A DNA stretch of 64,000 nt from NCBI GenBank assembly GCA_949987705.1, contig OX465284.1, forward strand, positions 67,937,470 through 68,001,469. Direction: 5' to 3'. Of this stretch, positions 55,785 to 64,000 are shown piece after piece. The notes beneath the pieces were generated by a model. That model was not told the origin of the DNA, ran no database searches, and was given only the letters and a program-made list of their open reading frames with translations. Within the stretch, counting starts at the first letter, position 1. The number at the start of each line of letters is the position of its first letter. The DNA comes from Thereva unica (Eukaryota > Arthropoda > Insecta > Diptera > Therevidae). A program made the position numbers and the translations under genes.

Positions 55785-55822
55785 ACGTCCCTGCCACGTC
55801 CCGGTAATGTGTGAATCGACCT
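55785..55822. repeat. Right terminal inverted repeat of Harbinger 3
   Basis: ACGTCCCTGCCACGTCCCGG and onward to GAATCGACCT, the inverted partner of 52605-52642, followed by TAA. Confidence 0.95.
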
Positions 55823-56669
55823 TAATTCGGGCCACGTTTCTCTTCGTCTTTTTCCCGTGGATGTTGTCGGCGACCTCCTAGCACTTTCGTCTCCTTCTAA
55901 AACGCTTTCTTCGTCAATTACAGTACTAATATTTGGTTCTAAGGAGGACGCTAGCGCTACTGGAGTTACATCAGCATCATTACCAAATAGTTCTTCCAAC
56001 TCATCATAAAATTTAAATTTTCGAGGTGAAACGCCAATTTTGTTGTTACGATCTTTTGTGGCAATATACTGGCGTTTCAAATGTTGAAATTTGAATTTAC
56101 ACACGTTTGCATTTTTAATCAGGCCGCTTGTTTTTAAATCCTCAGATATGCGCTGCCATACTACGTCTTTGCGTAAGATATTGCTGGTCATTTGATCCTT
56201 GTATAAACTATACGAATTAACTAACAGTCTGACTTGTTGGTCAGATCATTTACTCTCTAAAATAACACTTTTATTTAAAAATCTTAATTTTATATTTTAT
56301 AGAATTACTTTCGTTATTGCTAGTTACACTAACGTCTACGGTAATGGGAGCACTCGGAGACATAACTGAAAAATTTAATTATTATAGAAATATTTTAAAT
56401 CTTAAAATTTTTTATTTTATGTTTTATTGTATTACCTTCGTTACTTGTATTTGGAAGTGCAATTTTATTCCCAACATTGACCGTTACCGGAACCTCTGCG
56501 GGCATAACTGAAAAAATGTATTATTATTGAAGTATTTTAATTTGTAGAAATAAGGCCTACCTTCATCATCTTCATTTCGCACCACGAATATGTTTCCACT
56601 TTCATAAAATTTAACAATAAAACTGTACGGGCACGAGTTTTTTATAACTGTAGGGAGAAGAATAGTTGA

Positions 56670-56940
56670 CTGGTATAGATTTTTTCAAACTCCGTGACTC
56701 AAAAAATTTGAACAGTTATGCGCACCTCATTGCCAAATTTTATAAATATTGTTCTATCATTTCCCCGCTTTTTAGTTAAAACAGCAACAAACGCAGAAAA
56801 AACTCAACAAAATAATTTGGAAAGGGATGCGCGCATGCCGAATGAATAAAGTTAATTAATCTTTATATGTGTTGAGCAGAGATTTTAAATACATGTAAAA
56901 TTCCTGCTCAACCAAGTCAGTTTATCCATCGTAATATAAT
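56670..56940. repeat. Dispersed repeat, intact partner of 37500-38190
   Basis: TTTTTTCAAACTCCGTGACT ... TTCTATCATTTCCCC ... CCGAATGAATAAAGTTAATT ... ACATGTAAAATTCCTGCTCA matches the repeat that LINE B interrupts at 37555-38012. Here the two halves are contiguous, confirming the insertion. Confidence 0.65.
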
Positions 56941-57469
56941 TTTACTATAATTATGCTAAATATTTCTCATCCCTAAATTTAAAATAAATTAAAAGAATTG
57001 CTGGAAAATTTTCTTTTAAAGATATGAGCATTTTCATTCATAAATTGACAATTCTCCGCTGCCGCAAGCAACACAACCTCCCCAGGCAGAAGTGCGTATG
57101 CGACTGGCGGAAAATGTCAGTAATCAAAGTGATAAAAATACAAATTTCGTATTTTTTAGTAGAAATTGTTACAAATTATTTCTGTAGCATATGTGTAAAA
57201 TACAAACACCTTAAAATAAAAAAATATATAAAAACGGGTGGTGTTTTTCAGTCATAATTTGTAAATTTTTAAAATAATCATTGAAGTCCCAGAAATATAC
57301 ACCTCCCTTTGGCAATACGCAGTCGCGATTGATTACATGGCAGCAAGTGATTTGATATGTAATAGGAGTTAAATGAAGCTTTTGTCTGAGCTTTCAAACA
57401 TTTTTAAGAGCTTAGCTGGGGAACATGCGCGGGATGTCACGACGTCTGAAAACAATTATACAATAATAC

Positions 57470-57600
57470 TAACAAAAAGCTATAATAGCAGCTTTTTTGT
57501 GTCCAAGATATCATAGCAGCTTTTTCTTGCTTCGTTGTAATTTGACAGTTCAAAAATTTTGCTACCAAAGCAGTTTTAGCAGAAATCTTGAACAGACCCC
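57470..57600. repeat. Repeat end, inverted copy of 44965-45120
   Basis: It ends AGCAGAAATCTTGAACAGACCC, the complement of the GGGTCTGTTCAAGATTTCTG end at 44965, with AGCAGCTTTTT words inside and TTTTGTGTCCAAGAT shared by both. Confidence 0.5.
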
Positions 57601-57699
57601 TTGTGAGTTTTTCAAAGCACAATTTGAGAGTCCGTGTGTACCCCCTATTACATGGGGTTAGCAGCAAGGGATGTGATGACATTAGTACCGTTCTCGTAA

Positions 57700-58140
57700 A
57701 AAGACCTTGGTAAAAGGAGACTACAAGTTAGCCCTAATAAGGCATTCCGCCAAATAAATCGGCTAATAACAGGGCATCATTGTTCCGCTTAGGTCGGGTC
57801 TTCAACTAGCCTCCTTTTTTGTTCACCTGGTAGTCTGGTACTGCCTGCGTCACAGTAGTTGCTGGCTGGTTAGCAGGATTCTCTTGACTCAGGAGGCATA
57901 ACGCTCCGACGAGGATGTCTTCTGCTAACCCGGATTGTTGTGGCTCAGACGGCTGCTAAAAAACTAACTCATACAACATCCTAGAGTTCATACGCAAGGC
58001 TCACTAGCTACTCCTCATGCACCTCCAGACTACTCTTAACCAATTATATTCTTTTTCTATCTTCAAGCTAAGCTTTCTACCAGACATTTCACCATGAAGT
58101 AAACGTCATAACAGACTGGTAGTATAAAGGGCGACACTTC
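57700..58140 (+). repeat. SINE-like repeat with LINE B-derived 3' end
   Basis: GCCCTAATAAGGCATTCCGC, GGCTGGTTAGCAGGATTCTC and TTGACTCAGGAGGCATAACG are followed by ACTCATACAACATCCTAGAG and the LINE B 3' UTR words AACAGACTGGTAGTATAAAG. It parallels 38560-39235. The central CAGGAGGCATAAC(G/A)CTCC is also in the SINE at 40098-40573. Confidence 0.6.
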
Positions 58141-59735
58141 TTCGACTCTTCTACAAAATAAGACGCGTTTGGTATGGTCCATTACGAATACACTTACATA
58201 TATTTATAACAAGGGGCGTAAATTTTTGGATTTTTGGGCCTATAGTGGGACCATGTAGGCCCATGTTGCAGGCGCATTCATAAATATAGCAAATAGATTA
58301 TTACGATTATTATACGTGAATACTTGAAGCATACCTCAAGTAGATTTCAAATAACAAAATATGCATGTAAACTCATCCTGACTTCAAGTACACCAAGTGA
58401 GTGAGCCAAGTAAATTACAAAATTTGTTTGATTGACCTGAAAAGCTCGGAATACTCGAAATTTTGCATTTGGCTTTTTCCTCTGGTTCCAGGAAGATAAA
58501 AACAATATTTGATATAGTGAGTGTACACTTTTGAAACAATCTTTTTGTATTTCTATTAGAATACGGAGCTAGGTTACGTTATAATAGGAAAATTCAAATG
58601 ACTTCAAGACATTTTGAAGTCAAGTAATTGCACCGAAAACCTAACTTGAGTTTCAAATAAATTTCAACTCAAGAACTCAATAAATCATGTAAACCTAATT
58701 ATTTATACTCGGGGAAATTAGATACTGCACTTTAATTTTACGTGGTTTAAGCACTGTCAGTTTATTTACTAGGGTTAAGTTCATTGTGTTATTGCGTAAA
58801 CCTATTTTCTTTTTCCAAATAATTTGTTGTTTTACGCAGAATCTTTTAATTTTTAAAGAATTCCATTACTGTTTGTTGGAGAAATTCCACGATAATAAAA
58901 AAGTCAAGAATGCATTTTCAATTTCTCTCCGAAAGTGTTTTAATTATTTTTAACTATGTAATTATCCGTAGTAAAAGTTTGTCTAATTCTTAAAAATTTT
59001 AATTGAAAATATATAGAATTTTCTAGCGCGTTTAGTAAATATACAAGACAATATCTTTCAAGAATTGCATTTGAAGAAACTTCAAGAGAAATTTCAATAA
59101 ACAATAGCGTTGTTCTGAAAACAAAAATTTCTTTTAGTTTTTTCATAAACGCTATAATAATTATACTGCTTTAGCTATAATAATTGTTCTATCCTACCTG
59201 AAAACAAGAAAACGATATTTAAAGTTTATTGATTATATTTCCAATTCCAATTTCCTAATTATTAACGTTTCTCTGGATTCCAGAATATACATATGTCAAA
59301 TCAGGATGCCTACTCCGAGCAATATAATAAGAAATTTAATTTCTTTACAAATATAAAATTTGAAACAAAATGATTGAAGCAAACGTTTAAAAAATCAAAC
59401 TCTGTTGCTGATTTAATTTCCTGCAATATATTAATAATTTAATTTTATTTAGTTTAAATTTTCCGAATATATTCCGAATATCTCCTTATGTAGATCCAGA
59501 TTTAACAAGTGGTAGTGGATTTTGAGTAACTTTCAAGTGTAAATTGCATTGAACTATTTGTGGGAAGTCATCAGCGGAATAGAAGGAATAACATGTAGCT
59601 TATTAATAAATGCACGTGCCGCAACTATTCTCAAGCTGGTGACATATACAAGCGTACATACATTGCATTCAGCGGTACCATGATATAAGGCGAGTTTCCT
59701 TTGACACATAATTGCGAGGCTGTTTTCCGTCCCGG
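58141..59735. other. AT-rich DNA without a recognisable gene
   Basis: No coding frame above 70 residues, no repeat pair and no RNA gene recognised. Confidence 0.4.
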
Positions 59736-59739
59736 CTTT

Positions 59740-60170
59740 CGTAACGAAAATCTAAGTAACGACCCAGTGGAGGATCACATATTCCATGAATATTTCTTTT
59801 TTAAAAGGCTTTTTTATAAGCTGCTAGAACGCATAAAAACGTATACTCCTCTGTAATGACATGCAATGTTAAAAAGTATATGGAACTGGTATGGGAACGG
59901 GAGCACTGTAAGCTCCTTTTGGAGTGCTCAAAGATGGCTGTTGGAGCACTCCATTTCCCGCTGGGGAGTGCATGCACGGTGCCTGTGTTTGTTGTACTTG
60001 CTTGTGTATGCGACCTTTGCGCGGCATGCATTCCATTCCGTCAGGACACATTTGAGTACGCACATTTCTATATTATCTGTGAACGAATCAACGCATGTAC
60101 GCTTGGATATGTCACCAGCTTGATGAAGTGCGATCATAACATCGTTGCGGTGGTTACTAACGTATGACAG
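59740..60170. repeat. Dispersed repeat related to 62020-62240
   Basis: AATCTAAGTAACGA, CATTTCTATATTATCTGTGA ... CGAATCAACGCATGTACGCT and GATATGTCACCAGCTTGATG correspond to AATCTAAGTAACGA, TACTTCTATACTATCTGTCA and CATGCACGCTTGTATCTGTC at 62020-62240. A local hairpin (GAGCACTGTAAGCTCC ... GGAGTGCTC) adds to the overlapping short frames on both strands here. Confidence 0.5.
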
Positions 60171-60900
60171 AAGATAGGCTGATACGATAGGGTTAGTTTC
60201 TTTTAAGTAATGTTGGCGTGAGGCTAATAACTTGGCTTGTCTTGGTTTTATCCTAAAACAGGACAATAGAATCTGGAGCTGCCTAAATCATACAGATCTA
60301 TCAACTTTACCTCTTTTCTTTCGAAACGATGGAAAGGCTGCTAGACTTTAGGTGCTGCTGTTGATAGCTATGTGCAAGCTGGAGCTCTCTCTTCCTCTAC
60401 ATAGCTCCCAGTTCACTGACTCAATCAACAGAGGTTTCTTCACGCCACCTGGTCAGCAAAATTGAAAAAGCCTTCCTCGCTAAGGAAACTGTTTTATGTG
60501 CGTTCCTTGACATCGACGGTACCTCTCAGGTCGTGACATTGACATGCTTGTAGGTCGTGACCTTTCTTCTACCGTAGGTTTCTCCACCGACTTGACTTGT
60601 CTTCTCCGATAGACTTGTACGATAGATTTGCTTCGACCTACTCGTACTCCCAAAAGCGAAATCTGACGATCTCAAGGGGTTAAGTTGCACTTTGCTTTCG
60701 TTTACACGTATCTAATTTATATTACCGTAAAAAAATAAAGAATGGGTTGAATTAATTCGGCGAATTAAATCGACTAAAAAATGTACTAAAAAAATAGTAT
60801 GGAGTAAAAAGCGGTAGCATAAAAATCGTAGCAGATAGGTACAATTGTAGTAGGGGGCAGCTCTGCAGAACTCTCAACTTTAATAAAAATGAACAGGAGG
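60171..60900. other. No recognisable gene
   Basis: Short direct words such as GGTCGTGAC (near 60531 and 60553) and ACTTGTC/GACTTGT recur, but no element can be defined. Confidence 0.35.
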
Positions 60901-60904
60901 AGAA

Positions 60905-61106
60905 TTGTACCCTAAAACGGATTATGGCATCCGAAATTTCGGGAATAGAGTAGACAGACCCAGGATGAGATGGATAGACTCTATGAGAAGTAATGCTCAA
61001 CATCCGGAACTGGAGACATGCTGCAAGGGACCGTCGAACTTGAAGAAATGCCCTAGAGGTGGCTAAGGCTCGATTTGGGTTGTAGCGCCATTGCATGGAT
61101 GGATGG
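60905..61106 (+). pseudogene. LINE 3'-terminal fragment ending in GGATGGATGG
   Basis: The plus strand reads RPRMRWIDSMRSNAQHPELE, then frame-shifted AAR..R.T.KKCPRGG and the 3' end CATGGATGGATGG. This is the typical carboxy terminus (RP..RW.D.…W...A.DR..W…A) and short TGGA repeat of RTE-like LINEs. Dead. Confidence 0.55.
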
Positions 61107-61800
61107 TACTTCTCTCCAAATGCTACAAAGTGGACCTAATCCCTATCTGTATCCAGGGTACCACAGTTGATTACTCAGACTCAGTCAAATATTTATTTGG
61201 GAGTTTTAGACAAGAGACTGAACTGGAACGCTCAACTGGACTACGCCATCAGTAGGGCCGCAAGATCTATAGGGGCCTTCAAAAGGCGTTTAGGTAAGAC
61301 ATGGAGTCTTTCACCAAAAATGATGCCTGCATGTACAATACGACCCTTAAACTTTTGGTCGCTTAACCGCTATAGTTTGGTGACTCAAGGCTAAATAAGT
61401 TACGTCGATCCTCAAGTACAGCAAACTGCAACGGCTTACTTGCCTCTCCATTACCGGAGGACCTATCTCACAGCTGCGATGGAGGCTCTTATGGAAATCC
61501 GCCCCCATAAGTGCCTTGAGACTTCAGATCTCATCCAACTGGCCCTACACGATCAAAGGGCCCATGGATACTCTAGGACCATATGGTTGGTGAACTGCGC
61601 TTCCAAAGGATATTATCCCGGATCGTTCTAAGCGATTATCCCGGATCGTTCTGAACGATTATTCTGGATCGCTCTGAGTAGGAGGAACTTATCATTCATG
61701 AGGATCCAAAACATCTCCACTGATTTACCGACGAGTCTAAGATGGAACATGGTACAGGGCCTCGAATCGCAGACCCAACTCCAAGGTCTCGATACATCTG
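61107..61800 (+). pseudogene. LINE D-family fragment (post-RT region)
   Basis: The frame reads SNIYLGVLDKRLNWNAQLDY and AARSIGAFKRRLGKTW; then, shifted, SKLQRLTCLSITGG and TAAMEALMEIRPHKCLE. This is the region between RT and RNase H of I/LOA-like LINEs (KLQRLACL.ITGA…TA.LE.L…PP). The downstream DNA runs parallel to the minus strand of 10490-10955. A three-fold TATCCCGGATCGTTCT(A/G)A(A/G)CGAT tandem lies at 61611-61670. Confidence 0.65.
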
Positions 61801-64000
61801 TAGCCTAAACTAAAGAAAATTATAGCAGAATTAGTTCCAGCGTAGTGCAGAATTGGCCTGAATGGCCTTGTTTGACTGTAGTTTGCTACGCTCTTATTTC
61901 ATACTTCATGAACTCATGATCATAACTATTCAGAGCAGTCTATGATTTTTTGCAGTCCCGCGGATCCTGCATTGCGAGATTGAGATTTTGATGCCGATTG
62001 GATTCCTTACACCTAACCAAAGAATCTAAGTAACGAGAGCATATGTTTGTGGTGCACGCTTGTGCCATGTCGAATGCAGCAAGGCAGAAAAAGTTGAAAG
62101 CAGACCGGCTTTTGTGTTACATACTCACGCAACAATCTGTCAGGTTGCATATAAGTACAAATACTTCTATACTATCTGTCACCGAATGTAAAGCATGCAC
62201 GCTTGTATCTGTCATCAGCATCAATCATTAAACGACCAGAGGCTTATCTCTGCTTCTAGCTTTTATATAAAAAAGTACATATTATGTGCGTACATAACAC
62301 TCTTGAAGTCCTTGAAGAAGTTCATACCCATTTCTTACGTTTATATTACTGATAACTTTCAAGGAGGGCCTGCCGAATACTTTAATTAACATATCCATTA
62401 CTTCATTTTCATCAGACGTTAATCGACTTTCCACAAATCGGCGCGGCGAAGACATCACAGGCCCAGTTAAACGAAACGTCAACATCGCGCAGGTGGTAAG
62501 TCCAGCACGCAGCACCGCAGATACCAAATATAAAGAAGTGGTGAAAAGTATTATCGTGTGAGCCAGGCTTTAAGTTGTCCAACTCAACTGTTCAAAGCTT
62601 TTTAAAATTCGATTTGCCAGTGCCGATGTATGTGAAAGTCTGGGGTTTTCGGGAAAACTGTAAAGAAATTTCTACTGGCATTATAGCAATCTCAGCAATT
62701 AGTTCTATCTATAATTTTTTTCAAACTTCCTGAAAGACCCGAGTTGACTACTCAAAAGCGCTTTTATAATTTGTTATTAGTCTTCTTAATCCAGCAATTA
62801 TTTTGTTTGCGCAAGGTAAAAACTTACACCAGAGTAGATTCAATTAACACCTGAGTAAATTCGAACCGCAATCAAAAATATGAAACCAGAACGAAAAAAA
62901 AACTTATCCATATGCGAGTATAAAGAGGCAAAAAGGAAAATGCGTCCTTTAGCACTGTACAACCACGAGGCCCTTGCGCAATTCTCGTGTCATTAGTGTC
63001 GCTGAGATGAGACATCGTAACGCACTTAATAATGCATTATTGCATGCAAGATTGATTTAAGGACCCGGCTGCCCTTAAAAAAGTTGCACCCAAACACCGT
63101 GTAACCGCAGATAAAGACGCAGAAGCGAATGCTGTGCTCCTTGCAGAGCACCAGCACAGTCTGGTTACTTAGCGAGGTTACCAGCTACTAAGGTCGCGGT
63201 GGTTTCGAATCTTTCCTCGTTCTTTGTTCTCGTTACGAAATGCAAAAATATAAAAATTGATTTTAATTTCTCTTTTGGCCGCTGTTAGCATGAAGTCTTT
63301 CTCGAACTGCGACAGTAAACTGTCACCGGGCTGACAGATGACAGGTAGCAAGCATTTCAAGTGCCTAATCTCGCCATTATGGTAAAATCAAAACCACCAT
63401 ATGTCGGTTAGGGTTAGACTTCGAAGAACGAGAAGTCGTGAGTATATCCGCTGCTGCATGACGGTGTTAATTGCAGATTAATCGTTTATCGGCTGAGGTA
63501 CTAGATTTAATTTATGATCTAATATTTTATTCGTTGTTGATATTTAAACAGTGTGGTAGTAGGCCAGGTAGTAAAAGGTATAATGCACAAAAATTGGGAG
63601 TATGCGTTTTATGACATTATGACATCTCTAGGAAAATAGTAAAACTACATTTTAACAGATTTGACTAGCGGTTATGTTTGAATTTTCATAGAAGAAGATT
63701 TTCCTGGAAAATATTCTTTTCTAATTTTATTGAGGAATGCACCGAATGGACCATAATTAAGTTGCGAAAATGAAACTAACGTTAAACATCGATCTAACTA
63801 GATTAAATTGAGTATGGTTCAAGGTCATCGAAAACAGCCAAAATTGTTACAAGATTACCTGGCGATGAACAGATTTTCCCAACCAAAGTTGCGTGTAGTC
63901 CAAATAAGCTTGGTATCAAATTCTGGCTCGAATCTAACATCTATACCAAATGATCTGTGATGATTTATGCGCCATCTGAAGTTGTATCAATGGTTATTGA
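61800..64000. other. No recognisable gene
   Basis: Apart from the dispersed repeat at 62020-62240, nothing in this stretch has domain, repeat or RNA-gene signals that I can support. It may be unique intergenic DNA. Confidence 0.4.

Larger units (their letters stand above)
52605..55822. mobile_element. Harbinger 3: PIF/Harbinger element nested in Harbinger 2
   Basis: A 3218-bp element with identical 38-bp inverted ends starting AGGTCGATTCACACATTACC, flanked by TAA (52602-52604, 55823-55825). It encodes a plus-strand two-exon transposase and a minus-strand MADF-BESS gene, with interlocked exons. It contains a 567-bp MITE. Lesions are few (two slips in the transposase; one slip, a doubtful exon-1 end and the MITE in the partner), so it is the youngest Harbinger here. 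Confidence 0.9.
52434..56650 (-). pseudogene. Harbinger 2 Myb/SANT-like partner gene, split by Harbinger 3
   Basis: Minus-strand exons: (a) ~56640-56561 (SFIVKFYESGNIFVVRNEDD), (b) 56507-56436, (c) 56365-56309, (d) 56256-55826, interrupted by Harbinger 3, then 52604-52434. Exon d carries a trihelix/Myb-like domain (SDQQVRLLVNSYSLYKDQ, RKDVVWQRISEDLKTSGLIK, CKFKFQHLKRQYIATKDRN). An expected Trp is TGA (56248-56246). The end is a coiled-coil-like EDDRLKLLAEQNERLKDLTE. Removing 52605-55822 plus one TAA rejoins TWPE/LLARVFKEN. In this superfamily the Myb-like protein escorts the transposase to DNA. Confidence 0.75.

Noticed and set aside
59801..60266. Several overlapping frames up to 112 residues on both strands
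   Set aside because: They fall in a dispersed repeat with a local hairpin. Mutual overlap without motifs argues against coding.

Overview
The window looks like gene-poor, AT-rich intergenic DNA from an arthropod nuclear genome, most probably an insect. The evidence is spliceosomal introns inside transposon genes, non-LTR retrotransposons of jockey/CR1-like, I/LOA-like and RTE-like types, a tRNA-derived SINE, PIF/Harbinger elements carrying MADF-BESS or Myb/SANT partner genes, and hAT, MULE and Zator-like DNA transposons. There is no operon structure, no rRNA, no functional tRNA and no CRISPR array. I could not identify a single host gene with confidence. Almost everything recognisable is a mobile element or a relic of one. 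All names rest on motif recognition and on hand-aligned termini and target-site duplications (TSDs).

Layout. 0-9 kb: a SINE relic, an RTE-like fragment, an inverted repeat, then a minus-strand non-LTR retrotransposon (LINE A) split by a Zator-like DNA transposon (2706-5875, TSD TAA). 9-18.5 kb: LINE fragments, a 39-bp-arm hairpin, a palindrome cluster and a 1.6-kb foldback element. 18.5-22.6 kb: a second LINE A copy split by LINE B, which is itself split by two MITEs. 22.6-32.4 kb: hAT-like MITEs, a dead Harbinger transposase, several other inverted-repeat elements, an RTE endonuclease fragment and a pre-miRNA-like hairpin. 32.4-35.1 kb: a decayed MULE whose inverted ends are minisatellite arrays. 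37.5-43.8 kb: LINE B and SINE relics, then LINE C broken by a LINE D fragment and by a full tRNA-headed SINE, then an RTE fragment. 45-51 kb: an 890-bp MITE and a nearly intact 4.4-kb hAT element (TSD GGCAGAAT). 51.3-56.7 kb: a three-level nest in which Harbinger 2 is split by Harbinger 3, and Harbinger 3 is split by a 567-bp MITE. 56.7-64 kb: dispersed repeats and LINE relics.

The most interesting points are as follows. (1) Harbinger 3 carries a plus-strand transposase and a minus-strand MADF-BESS gene whose exons interlock, each gene having an exon inside the other's intron. (2) The MULE has tandem-repeat termini like a Foldback element. (3) The SINE and LINE B share a 3' tail, suggesting a SINE/LINE partnership. 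(4) A Zator-like transposon is recoverable with introns, inverted repeats and TSD. (5) Two strong hairpins are not explained by coding sequence. Several reading frames are broken only by one-base changes in short A/T runs, so some pseudogene calls may reflect sequencing error.
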